This document shows positions 50,190-61,801 of a stretch of DNA of 64,000 nucleotides, one piece after another. Each line of letters starts with the position of its first letter. The first letter of the stretch is position 1. This DNA is from Ricinus communis. Lineage: Eukaryota; Streptophyta; Magnoliopsida; Malpighiales; Euphorbiaceae. Both the position numbers and the translations under genes were made by a program. The DNA lies in assembly GCF_019578655.1 (NCBI RefSeq), contig NC_063265.1:8466501-8530500 (forward strand), read 5' to 3'. The notes beneath the pieces were generated by a model. It worked only from the letters and a program-made list of their open reading frames with translations. It was not told where the DNA came from and searched no databases.

Positions 50190-51558
50190 TTATGTGGTAG
50201 TGGACTTGTTGTGGGTGAGATACTTCGCAATGGTTTCAGCCATAATCTCAAGTTGCTTGGTAGAGACAAAAGAAGCAAGCTCGGGTTTGGTCTCATCCAT
50301 CTCATACTCTATTGTGGATCTGATTATACTCGATTCACCAGCAGCATCATCATCATCCTTCTCAATGATCTCCAAGCGAATACGAACATGATCAAACCCA
50401 AGATCTTTGTAGCCTCCTTCGATGATTTCTGTTTCTTTCACGCGCTTATCATCGTCCATCTTTGTGAATATTTCCTTCATGTAACCAGTTCCGGGTGTTC
50501 CTAATAGACCATCAACATATATATATACATCAATTTAACAAATGAATGACACAGTTCATTTAGGAGATTGGAGAAGTTATTACATGACTATGATCCATCG
50601 CATCATGTATTTAATGAAATGATGATATTGATTACATTCTTACATGATGGCATAGACGTCAGAATCCTAAACAAACAATAATCCAAATCCATTAATATGA
50701 AATTTATTAATTTCTGGTCATAATCAATAAGAATTAGTCTAAATAAAAATTGCTTTGGACAATTTTATTTTTTTAAAAATACGTTTATAAAGAGTCATAA
50801 CAGAATAACTGAAATATCCTTACAACGAATATAAGTAACTATGAAGACTCTTAATGAAGTTCTTTAGGAACCCAAGCTTAGTAAAGCATAAAATTAATAA
50901 TTAGGACCAAGTTACAAGAATGAGGCTTAAGAAAAGTCAGAACACATGTCAAATAGCTATTGCAATAGGTATGACAGACTTATCCCTGCTACATGTATAA
51001 ACAAAAGATCAGAACTAGAAGAAGAAGGTAACCTAAACCTTTAAAAAATCTTTCAACGAAACTTCCTTAACTAACAACTCTCTCTTCTCTCAATGAACTA
51101 CCTAACTTAATCATCTGAGTGATCTCACCAGACCACCGTCACGTCTGGCGCCATTGAATTGGAGGAAGCCCAGCTTGGACACCAAGCTTCCTAAGACATT
51201 AATTAAAGTACAAAATACCCTAACTAATTCCATCAAGCATTTGCAAAGCCTAAAATTTGACAGTCAGTTAATCAAATAATAACAAGACAGGGGAAGTCAG
51301 GAGTAAAATATATCCAATACCCCATAGTTAAATATTAAATTAAGTAAGAAGAAAAGTTTGTGGAAGTAATTTACCAGGAGGAAATGTAAGTTTCATTATA
51401 GTCCCCACCCCTCCATCACCTTCTACAACTTCCACTTTACCAAGAACATCGCCTAGTAGCTCATCAACAAGTCTTCCAAGTTCAACTCCACGGTAAGCAT
51501 CCCATACAATACGAGCCGGAGCTCCTACCGGAGTCTCTGCTGATACTTGATCCCGCAT
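50190..51558 (-). CDS. PR-10/Bet v 1 family protein, norcoclaurine-synthase-like, copy B (164 aa)
   Basis: Exons 51558-51375 and 50500-50190 join in phase 1 at the same position as copy A, giving 165 codons with TAA. The intron is 874 bp, longer than the 384 bp in copy A. The sequence is nearly the same as copy A in exon 2 (EIIEGGYKDLGFDHVRIRLE) and diverges more in exon 1 (MRDQVSAETPVGAP). It has the same glycine loop and the same Arg at the site aligned with the norcoclaurine synthase Lys. Both copies appear intact. Ligand and biological role are unknown; the family includes stress-induced and alkaloid-pathway proteins. Confidence 0.9.
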
Positions 51559-51930
51559 TGTTTTTCTTGATTTAGATTCTTGATTCTGGATTATCGAAGC
51601 TTATATGTGATGCTTAATTTGAGGCCTCTTTGTTTTTTAACGCACACTCGTACAGAGTCTTGGATGAGAGCCTCCAAAGCACTAAAACGTTATCATTTTA
51701 TGGCCGGCACAATTACTATTTCGTGATACCTACGGCACCTTTGTGTAATGATTTTTGTTTGTTTGTCTGTTTCCTTGCTTGTATTTATCCAGGCCAGCAC
51801 AAACGGGTCGGATTCCCTCGTGTAAAGCTTGTTGGATATATTTTTGGATTTTCTGTTAAATCATGAGGTAATTTTGAAAAAGTAACAGTATTGAATATCT
51901 GAAAAAAATTGAATTATGCTTACAAGGTAG
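51559..51930. other. Promoter region of PR-10-like copy B
   Basis: Minus-strand upstream sequence with TATAAG near 51600. No coding region. Confidence 0.55.
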
Positions 51931-51935
51931 GGATA
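51931..51935. repeat. Target site duplication of the copia element, left (GGATA)
   Basis: Compares with GAATA at 56832-56836, one mismatch of five. Confidence 0.55.
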
Positions 51936-52139
51936 TGAGAAAATATTAATGGAAAAAGATAATATTTATTGATTATAATGTGTGCTATGTATACAACCAT
52001 CTGTACATCCAATATAGAAAGAAAACTAAGCTTGCCCCTAAAGAATAGGAAGCAAATAGGAAGCAAGAAGGATAGGAAATAAAACTAAAACTAGGAACAT
52101 CTAAAATAGGAACGTCTATGATATAGGAAAATCTCTACA
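51936..52139 (-). repeat. 3' LTR of the Ty1-copia element (204 bp)
   Basis: On the minus strand it starts TGTAGAGATTTTCC and ends TTTTCTCA. It aligns with 56634-56831, with about 15 substitutions and a few indels by eye. Confidence 0.92.
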
Positions 52140-52159
52140 CTCCCCCTCAAGTTGGAGTA
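52140..52159 (-). promoter_or_regulatory. Polypurine tract of the copia element
   Basis: TTGAGGGGGAGTG on the minus strand lies directly upstream of the 3' LTR, as required for plus-strand priming. Confidence 0.8.
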
Positions 52160-52733
52160 TGAAGATTACATATGCCCAACTTGCCTAACAAGTGATGGAA
52201 CTGTTTGAATCCCAATGCTTTTGTGAAAAGATCTCCAACTTGGTCACTTGAACGAACATGAGAAGTGCGTATCTCATTACTAATCAAACGATCACGTACG
52301 AAGTGGCAATCAATCTCGATGTGTTTTGTTTGTTCGTGGAAAACCGGATTGGCAGCAATATGAAGAGCAGCTTGGTTGTCACATATGAGAGACATAGGCG
52401 AGGATAATATGACTTTGAGTTCCAGAAACAAGGAGCGTAACCACAATAATTCACTTGTGGCATTTGCCATTGCCCGATATTCTGCTTCAGCTGAAGAGCG
52501 GGAAACGTAATTTGCTTCTTTGATTTCCAAGATATGGGACTCTGTCCAAGGAAGACTATGTTGCCAGTGGTCGATCGTCTAGTTGTAGGGCAACTTGCCC
52601 AATTCGAATCACAATAGGCTGTCAAATGTAATGAGTTTGAAGAAGAAAGAAAAATGTCTTGGCCTGGCACAGACTTTAAGTAACGAAGAATGCAAAATGC
52701 TGCATTCAAATGAAGCACTCGAGGGTCTTGCAT
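52147..52733 (-). pseudogene. Copia RNase H remnant
   Basis: Two overlapping frames share one domain. One carries [20 protein letters not shown] and the other [18 protein letters not shown] followed by [19 protein letters not shown], which are hallmark copia RNase H blocks. A frameshift near 52525 separates them. Confidence 0.88.
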
Positions 52734-53387
52734 GAATTGAGTCCGAACCTATATAGGGTAAGTGATGTCAGGGCATGTAATGGTCAAATACAACAGTTTA
52801 CCAATGAGCCGGTGATATTGTCCCACATCTGATACTGCAGCAAGATCGTGTCGTGATTCCATGGGAAAGCTTGCTGGTTTAGCATATAATAAGCCCACCT
52901 CTTCAAGAAGATCTAGTGTATGTTTTCATTGGCTAAGAGTTATCCTTTCTTTGTTGCATGCCACTTCAATGCCGAGGAAATATTTGAGGGTCCCAAGATC
53001 TTTGATGCGAAAAGCCGAGTTCAAATAGTCCTTTACTTGACTTATAATATGTAAATAATTTCCTGTTATAACAACATCATCAACGTAAACCAGCAAAGCT
53101 ATAAAATGATTATCTCATACCAATGTAAACAAGGAGTTTTCTGTTGCACTTTGTTGAAAACCAAACCTTTGGAGAGACTTAGAGAGTGTTTGAAACCAAT
53201 TTCGTGATGCTTGTTTAAGTCCATAAAGGGATTTTCTTAACCTGCAAACACGATTATCACCTGGATTAGCAAAACCTTGTGGGACTTTCATGTATACCTA
53301 ATCATGCAAGTCTCTATGAAGGAAGGCATTGTTTACGTCTAGTTGGTGCAATTCCCAATGATGTATGGCAGCAACTGAAAGCAAACA

Positions 53388-53753
53388 TCACAAGGTTGTA
53401 ATCTTGGCAACTGGCGCAAATGTATCATGATAGTCTAACCCTTCAATCTGCGTGAATCCCTTAGCAACCAAACGTGCCTTAAAGTGCTCAACAGTACCAT
53501 CAGATCGATATTTAATTTTATAGACCCATTTAGAGTCAATGGCATGTTTGCCTGGCAGTAAAGGTTCTAAAGTCCATGTATGGTTCTCCTCCAATGCACG
53601 AATTTCTTGCTGCATCACATGTTGCCATCTAGGGTCTTTGACAGCTTGATGGAAAAATTTAGGTTCATCTAGTGAAGAAATAGATGCCAAGAAAGCTTTG
53701 TGGCTATTAGTAAAACGAGAATAAGAGAGACTATTTGAAAAAGGATAGGACAT
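53388..53753 (-). pseudogene. Copia reverse transcriptase, N-terminal part
   Basis: Contains [34 protein letters not shown] and [20 protein letters not shown], the standard start of the copia RT. The catalytic YVDD part lies in 52740-53387 in broken frames. Confidence 0.88.
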
Positions 53754-54091
53754 ACCTAAGTTCGCTGATGGAGAGGAGCCTTGTGATGGCGCTAAGGATG
53801 GAATAGCTTATAGTCGAAACCAGAAAGTTTTGTGTACACACATCGGGAACTGACTGGTCGTTGAAAGAGAGAAGAGCTATTTTTGTTATTGCTGATTGGT
53901 TCAAGTTATGTGGGGTTATTGGTTTGGTCAGGTGTGTTTTGTTTGACATATAGAGGTTTGACTTGTGAGATCGTTGTGGTAGTTTCTTTGCTTGCTTCAT
54001 CATTTGGATAATTGTCAATCTGAATAGGCTCGATTTGGTCTGAGGCAGCAGGATCTGAAGAATGTGCCGATTGGTAAATGAGATCAGGTGG

Positions 54092-54988
54092 TTAGTTAAC
54101 CAACGGTGATGGAACGGGTGTATTCAGGTTTGTGTTATTTTGGAAAGGAAAAATCTTTTCATGGAATATCACATCTCTAGACATAAGCAATTTCTGTTTT
54201 TCAAGATTATAAACCTTATATCCCCTTTTTCCATTTGGATATCCTAAGAAGATACAACGATGTGCTCTAGCTGAGAATTTATCTTTTGGTTTATCATGGA
54301 TATAACATAGAGAGCCAAAAACTCTTAAGTGGTCATAATCAGGTTTCTTATGAAACAAAACTTCATAGGGACTCTTATTGGCAAGGATGGGAGTGGGCAT
54401 TAAATTTATGAGATAAACTGCAGTAAGAACACATTCTCCCTAAAATTTTAATGGCAAATGTGTATGGAAACATAAAGGACGTGCTACCTTAAATATATGA
54501 CGGTGCTTTCGTTCCACTCTCACATTTTTTTGTGGTGTGTAGACACATGTAGTTTAGTGTTCTATCCTATAATTAGTAAGGAAATCTCTCATTCTGTTTG
54601 AAACAAACTCTCCCCCATTATCACTTCTTATCACCTTGATCCTGGAATGAAATTGGTTTTGCACAGGATGGTAAAACATGGTTAGGTAATCATAGGTTTG
54701 TGATATGTTTTTCATAAGATAAACTCAAGTACATCTAGAACAATCATCCACTATGGTCAAGAAAAAATTAGCACCATTTAATGAAGGAATTGAATAAGGA
54801 CCCCAAACATCCACATGAATGAGGTCAAAACAATTGATGCTTTTTTTACTGCTGATAGAAAAAGGTAAATGAGTTTGTTTTACTTTATGACATGCATCAC
54901 AAACTTCATTAAAATCATTAGAGGGGGATTTCTCAAAAATAAATTTAAACTTGCTAAAGGGATAATGTCTTAATCGCATGTGCCACAA
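54092..54988 (-). pseudogene. Copia integrase remnant
   Basis: MWHMRLRHYPFSKF is the pre-integrase zinc-binding start and CDACHKVKQTHLPF follows. HVDVWGPYSIPSLNGANFF is the catalytic core start. A second frame at 54400-54092 holds the downstream SPYEVLFHKKPDY block. Stops near 54725 and 54540 break it. Confidence 0.85.
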
Positions 54989-55012
54989 AACATAATCTGT
55001 TTCAAGAACACT

Positions 55013-55387
55013 TCAACTTGCCATTCCATATCTTCCTTCCATTTGATAAACGCCATCTTTCAGCTTACCCGCTCTAATCAGCATCCTCGTATGTAGGTCC
55101 TGAAAGAAACAAAAATTAGGAAAGAATGTAGCCGAGCAATTCAGGTCATTGGTTATCTTAGAAATTGAGAGGAGGTTATATTTAAAACTAGGTATGCAGA
55201 GGACTTTCTTTAACTCAATGTTTGGTATAATACGTACATCACCAACATGAGTGACTGAAAGGGAAGAACCATCTGGTATTTTTACATTTGGGTGTGTCAA
55301 AACATGCACATATTGATCAAATTGCCTCTTATCTCTAATCATATGATCGAACGCACCACTATCAACAATCCAAGGATCATTAGTCAT
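55013..55387 (-). pseudogene. Copia aspartic protease remnant
   Basis: WIVDSGAFDHM is the catalytic DSG motif, with LCIPSFKYNLLSISKI downstream, as in copia protease. Confidence 0.88.
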
Positions 55388-55711
55388 GGAACTTTTACCT
55401 GCAAAGTTTGCTAAACCTTCATTACCATTATTCTAGTTGGCAGAGGATATGACAAAGGACAGTAATTTGGAGCATTGATCTGCTATTAGTCCCAGAGTTT
55501 GTTGAACTTGATGTTGCGCGACATTAAGTTCATGATTTCCTGGTTCTGAATTACGTCATTGCTGTTCACCAGGACTTGATGATCGGGATCCTGTTGTGGC
55601 TATATTCTTGTAGCCTTGTCGCTGCCTCAAGGCACATTTTCCATTGCTTCCACGGTTTTGTTGATTGATTTTCCAATTGGGAGGATACCTATGATCTCAA
55701 AACATTCTTCT

Positions 55712-55894
55712 TTAAGATGTCCATTTTTGCCACAATGCACACTTTTTTTTAGACCGATTTGCTGAGTTCTGGCCTCTGTTTGAGTAGTTCTTTTCATCAC
55801 CATTTAGCTTTGTTGTGAATGCTACACCTTCTATAGTTGATGGCTGATCTGTGTTCTTTTGCATAAGAAATTGTTGTTCTTCTTGCAATGCCAA
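55712..55894 (-). pseudogene. Copia zinc-knuckle region, broken
   Basis: A short frame after gag, basic (NRSKKKCALWQKWTS). The CCHC knuckle is disrupted by a frame break near 55725. Confidence 0.5.
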
Positions 55895-55924
55895 AGAGAA
55901 AATTTTGTTGAACTGTGGTGTTGG

Positions 55925-56575
55925 CTATATTGATAACACATGAGACCTTAGCCTATCAAAACTGCTGTTCAAACCCAGTAAGAACTGATGAGCTTTTTCC
56001 CTTTCTCGGTGTTCTTGAAATCCCTTTGTTGCTTTACACTTGCAATGGGGCAAAGGATCACAAATTTGTAATTCCTGCCACAAGGTTTTGAATTTGGTAT
56101 AGTATTGGGTTAAGGGTTGTCCATCTTCTTGACTGAGGTTAGAGAATTCCTTTTTTATTTTGTAAAGACAAGGTGCATTACTTTGCCCATATCTCTCGCA
56201 AAGTTCATTCCATATCTCTTCTGTTGTGTCTGCATACATAACACTTTCCTGTATGTCTTTAGCTAGAGAATTTCTTAGCCAAGCTTTAACCATGGCATCA
56301 CTCATTTTCCATCGCCCAAAATCTGATGAGTCTATTTTCGGCAGTTGTAGACTTCCGTCAATGAATCCACCCTTGCTTTTTGCATACAAGGCTGTTTCCA
56401 TGGAGTTTTTCCATGAAGCAAAATTTTCTCTTGTGGAAGGTGTGGTGACAAACACAAGTCCTAGATGATCTGAAGGGTGAAGAATATACGGTGAATCATC
56501 ATAATTCTGCATTATGATTTCTCCCCCTTTCATTGAGTTTTGTGACTTTTCTGAATTTCCTTCTTGATTTCCCAT
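55925..56575 (-). pseudogene. Copia gag remnant
   Basis: From a Met at 56575 (MGNQEGNSEKS), the frame carries ENFASWKNSMETALYAKSK, WLRNSLAKDIQESVMYADT and EIWNELCERYGQSNAPCLY, typical of UBN2-type copia gag. It ends at a stop at 55925. Confidence 0.88.
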
Positions 56576-56620
56576 TGATATTATTGACAAGATGAATTCT
56601 AGTTCAATTTGTTTGAACCA

Positions 56621-56633
56621 GGCTTTGATACCA
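56621..56633 (-). promoter_or_regulatory. Primer-binding site of the copia element
   Basis: TGGTATCAAAGCC on the minus strand directly follows the 5' LTR end. It matches the initiator tRNA-Met type used by plant copia elements. Confidence 0.9.
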
Positions 56634-56831
56634 TGAGAAAATATTAATGGGAAAAAAATAATTTTTATAATGTGTGCTATGTATACAAGCATCTGTACAT
56701 CCAATATAGAAAAAAAACTAAACTTGCTCCTAAAGAATAGGAAGCAAATAAAAAGCAAGAAGGATAAGAAATAAAACTAAAACTAGGAATGTCTAAAATA
56801 GAAACATCTATGATACAGGAAAATCTCCACA
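56634..56831 (-). repeat. 5' LTR of the Ty1-copia element (198 bp)
   Basis: Pairs with 51936-52139, with the same TG...CA ends. Adjoined by the PBS on the inner side. Confidence 0.92.
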
Positions 56832-56836
56832 GAATA

Positions 56837-59800
56837 TATACATCTGACTGTCCGGCGTTCTAATTTGGAAAAAAAATATATATATATTTTCAGCTCATCA
56901 ATTCTCTTACAACCGTATATGAATTGATGATATCATCATAGGATTTTACGTTACTTCTTTTGGCTGTTCGGACATAGATGTTTGATTGTAGAGTTTTAAC
57001 CGCTTCAGCTGATGTGTAATACTGAACTCTACCGTTTGACATGGTTGATTACTTTGTCCTATCAAGTGAAGGGTGTGCTCCTCGGTAGTAGATGATAAGA
57101 GCTCGTGAAAACATAAGAAATATTTTGTCCTAAATTTCTTAGTTTGCTTTCATTTAGTCCGAATCCACCGAATTAGAAAAGGAATCAAGTAGGTTGAATT
57201 CGGAAATTTGCATTTTTAATTTGTCCAAATGATAAATTGACGATATAAACAATCATATCTGGACTAATAATTTATGTCTTTCTTTTGGTAATTTATTTAT
57301 ATACTTGTAGTATAAATTTTACATAATAATATATAGGAATGACTTTGGCTGTTTTTGGTGTATTGCACTAAACTGTTATGGGTAACATGTATTATCCGTG
57401 CTATGTATAATACATATAAAAAATTTACAACATATAATATAAATTGAAAGGACCGAATTGAGTGTTAAACATTTTTAAGGGTCCATTTGGATTTGTTATT
57501 AAGTCTTAAGAAAGTAAAATTAACATTTCTTCATTTAATTAATTTTTCTGTTCTTTAAATTATTTTTCTTAAATTTACTTTTTTTGTTAAGAAAAACATT
57601 AATTTTTAAATTCGCAAAAGTAACTAACCTTTTTTGGAAAACTAATGTGATAATTAGGCAGGCGGATCAACTACCCTATATGGAGGAAAAGCCCATAAAC
57701 ATCCACAAACAAAGTGTGGCGTTACAGATTTATCTTAAGAATTTGTAGCCCATAGAGAAAGCCCATTTTTAATACGTTATCAAAATTTCTCTTCGTCTGT
57801 TTAAAGTTTTAGGAAGTGACTTGTTTGCTCCTAGGATAGCATTTATCATTATATATATGTAAAACTTACATTGCGAATTTTATATTCTGATAATAGAAAA
57901 TGACCCACATTTTAAATTTTATAATTATTTTATGTGTATTATCTGATGTAATTAATTAGTACAAAACAATCGGAGTAACCATAGAAAAATTTAAAAAAAA
58001 AATTTGTTCTTTAAAATTGCTTGAACATCATGGATGTCAATTTGAAAAGTTAAAAACAACTCTAGTTAAAGTCTGAAGAAGGCCAATGTTCAGAGCTCAG
58101 GTGTATCTGATTCTGCAGGAGTTTTAAGAGGATGGAAAAGCAGATTCACATCCTACCTTAGCTAAACCCTACAGGCCATGGATTCCCGTAGACAAATGTC
58201 TTCTCAGGTTTTCTAACTCTGATGCTGCTTACGATGAAAGGAGTGGCACAACTGGGATACATACACCAGTAGTATGAAGAAACCCGAAAAGGGCAGTTCG
58301 TAAATGAAGAAAAGGGAAAGGGTTTTCAGCTTCGTCTCCCCTCTTCACAAAAACGCAAGCTTTGCTCTTGGCAGTTAAGCTTGCTGTGAAAAATGAATCT
58401 TCAGGAGTGTTTCTTTTTTTTTTTCTTTTCTTTTTTATTTTTTTAATTTGATATAGTCTTCTCTGGCTTGTGACTAGTGTAAATTCTCTAGAGCATTGCC
58501 CTCCTGAGATTAAGGCAGGCAATTTTTCCTAATATTACTCATTTTTTGCTGTTTTTTGGTTTGCCTGGTGCAATCTTTTTGTATATAAATTCTTATAGAG
58601 TGGCAGATTGGATTTCTTTATCTTATTTCTACCCTCCTTAATACCTTTTTATACTTTAATTTGAGGATTTTAATCAAATGGCAATTTAATGGTTCAATAA
58701 AAATAAAAAAGAAAGTCTAAAGTCTCCAAATAAAAATTGTAAATCATAAACTTCGACCATGAAAGTCATATACTTATCAATAGCTCCAAATCAAAGACAA
58801 TTCTTATCAGAAACTACTTTATAAAGTCATAAATTAGCAGACAATAAACCTACCTCTTGCCATGGGGCAGCCAACAAAGTAGATACAAAGAGTACTTCCA
58901 GATAATTTTCCATTTCTAGCTACAAAATCCTTTTCCCATTACCTCAATGCAGAGTATAATACTAGAGGTTTAGCTTTTTTCTTTTACAATTATAAACCAG
59001 CTGTTTCCATAATGATATAAGGGAAGTATATTATGCTCGATTATTGAATAAGCAACACCTCTAAGTATTAAGTGACCGACATATATTATAAATTTTATAT
59101 AAAAAAAAAAATCATTTCATAGCAGAATTTATTATACTGTAGTAGCTACAAAAAAAATTGAATAAGAATAAATCATTTTTTCTGTATAATAAATATCTTC
59201 AACTTAATATGCAATTAGACATGTTAAACATACCTAAAACAGGCTTACCTTGCAGAAATTACACTCACCTATATATAAAAAATATTACTACTGCTCAAAG
59301 ATTAAACTGATTTTTTAGTCTCAAATAGGGAACTATATATTATCCAGTCATTGCTAATTTCATCGGGTAATTAAGTAATCACCCTTTTCTCACCTCAAAA
59401 AAAGTGTATTAATTAATCAACTTAAAAAAATTTATCAAATTTAATCATATATAGATGATTAATTGTATGTTTAAATGGCCTTGAACAATAATATTGCATG
59501 AATAGATAACTACATTAATTTTACTTGTTCAACATACAATAAACATCTCTATATGGGGAAAAGAAATAGCATCAACAATGATGTCTAGGCCTGTAATCAA
59601 AAGTCAAGCAAATTAAGGCAGCTATAGCATCATTTCTTAAACTATTATGTATAGCTTGTCAACATAATTAGCAGCCTCACTCAGTGGGCTTAAATATTTA
59701 ATTAAAAAAAAATGTGGAGGCAAATAGAAAGGCAGATGGTTTCAACATTCAAAGGATGCATGAACTTCACACTTTAGATGACCAGATATATAATTTCTGT

Positions 59801-61045
59801 CTTGGCCTATGAAAAATGTACAAAATTACATTAATAGTTTCACTGTTCTTTTAGGATAGTCTAGTCAAAGGTAATTGGTAAAATATAAAAAGGAATAGCA
59901 AAAACATAAGACTATATTCCTGCAAAATCTTATGCTTTGACACCCTATATTGAACGTATATATATATAAAAAGTGAAATAAAAGAAGTAAATAAAAACAA
60001 AATAAGTTTCTAAGAATGCCCAATTTTTTTTTTTATTAAACTGTTAACTAATAAGGTTGTCCATTCTGAGGAATTCTCATTGGCTACCGAAGTCAATGTG
60101 GGGGTTAAAAGGGCAGTAGAGCTTGGCCTGAGTTTTCCACTAAATCTTACCTCATTATATTACACCCACAAGTCAATTAATTTTATATTAAACTGCAATA
60201 GGGATTTCATATTTATTTTCTCTAAAAAGATTTCTTCTTCAACTTGGTTTCCTTCAAAGGGGAAACCCTTTGTCTGGTATTTTCCTTAGAATGGAGAACA
60301 CCATTTCTACTCCTTTACTACTTCAAAGTATTCATGAAATTTAAAAATAGAATCCTTAAAGCTATCCTTCATTAATTAATCAAATACAATTAGTTCCATA
60401 TTTTTGAAATTATAACATTGAAGAAAAAGACCTATATTTCTATAGCATATATAAATTGAAAGTGAATGTTATCATTGGACGAAAAGGAAAAGTTAATTTT
60501 CATATGATTTCTAGGAAGAGAAACAAAAAGAAGCGAAAAAGGGTAAAAGAAGAAAGAAAAATAGAGTTTAACAATGAAGAGTTATAATTGCATAGATTTT
60601 CATCCATAAATAATTTTAATAGCCACTATTTAGTCAATGTTTTCCTTATCTCGAACATCAAAGGTTTACGCCAATTCATAAGTGTTATCGTATTTAATAG
60701 CCCAGAAAAAGAAATGGAAAGTCGGCTGTTTGGATAAAACTTTTCAACACAATCAATATCCATCATTAATTATATATTGTTTTATTATATGAAAAATAAC
60801 ATTTAATCCTAATCTTACATCATATCCATCATATTTATCTCATTAATATTATTTTTTTAAACCTTTTTAGGATGGAGCATTTATAATATATATATATTTT
60901 AAGAATAACCATTTTTTATGTTTATTTAAATAAATCTTAAATTTCCATTTAAAAGAGCAAATATTTTTATCCTTTAAACTAACCTTTTAGTGTATGACCA
61001 GTAATAGTATTATAAAAATATTTAATGATACTCTTTATTTAAAAA
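56837..61045. other. Gene-free AT-rich region
   Basis: No coding region is supported. Three GCCCAT motifs lie at 57691, 57748 and 57761. A slightly less AT-rich stretch at 58080-58520 holds only low-quality frames. Confidence 0.65.
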
Positions 61046-61801
61046 ATATATTTTATTTAATAAATAGCCTCTTTACTTTTAAATATTATAAATTATTTTT
61101 CAATATTTTCTTTATTCCTATATTTATTGTACTTTATTCAATAAATATTAATATTTTATTTTTTTTAGAAAAAAAATTTTTTTTTTAAGAAAAACAAGTA
61201 GCTATTAATTAATAAAATGTATTATAAACTTGTATGTACTAATTATAGTAAAAATAAAGAGTCAATTTGGCTCTACATATGTAGAGAGCTAAATTCACCC
61301 TCTATTTTATATTTAAAAATAAAAAGTATGTATTGGAGTCTTATTTTATTGAATAGCTCTGTATAATAAAAAGTTTAGCTTATATAAAGAGTTTTTGTAG
61401 AGATGTTCTAAATATGTATAGATAAATATAAAATATTTTATATTCTATAAAATTTTTATTTAAAATTTAAGAGAGAAATTTTATAATCTAAACTAAGAAA
61501 AATAAAATAAATTAATATGGTGAAATATAATATTTTAAGAAAAAAGAATGAACTATTTTACAAAATGGATCATTCAGTTTTTTAAAAAATAGAGTGAAAA
61601 TAAAAAATTTTCGTTTCTGCTGTTTGATTCATTAAAAATTAAATCCAGAATCAGAATGAAATTATTCTATATGTAGAAACCACTCATTTTCCTTCTTCTG
61701 TAAAGAATGAAAAATCCACTCACAAATGTTAAGTGAAATTCATTATAAATGGTTAAAAAAGATTTGAATAATAAAGAGGCTATTTATTAAATAAAATATA
61801 T
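61046..61801. repeat. Perfect 30-bp inverted repeat enclosing the second MITE-like copy
   Basis: The 30 bases at 61046-61075 are the exact reverse complement of 61772-61801 (core TTTAATAAATAGCCTC). The arms are 696 bp apart. Confidence 0.85.
61076..61412. repeat. MITE-like dispersed repeat, copy 2
   Basis: Same orientation and same landmarks as 1861-2206: AATAAATATTAATATTTTA, then GTAAAAATAAAGAGT, ATTTTATTGAATAGCTC and GTTTAGCTTATATAAAGAG. The right edge AGAGATGTTCT is the inverse of the left-edge AGAACATCT motif in copy 1. A central near-palindrome GCTCTACATATGTAGAG lies at about 61271-61287. Confidence 0.65.

Larger units (their letters stand above)
51936..56831 (-). mobile_element. Ty1-copia LTR retrotransposon, complete structure, inactive (4.9 kb)
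   Basis: Two LTRs of 204 and 198 bp bound the element. A PBS adjoins the 5' LTR and a polypurine tract adjoins the 3' LTR. The internal order gag, protease, integrase, RT, RNase H on the minus strand defines Ty1-copia. The polyprotein is broken by several stops and frameshifts, and much of the central RT lies in short frames. LTR divergence and the imperfect duplication indicate an insertion that is not recent. Confidence 0.93.

Noticed and set aside
58229..58522. 97-codon minus-strand frame and possible snoRNA-like boxes nearby
   Set aside because: The frame is low-complexity in the middle and matches no family. No convincing paired C/D boxes with a closing stem were found.
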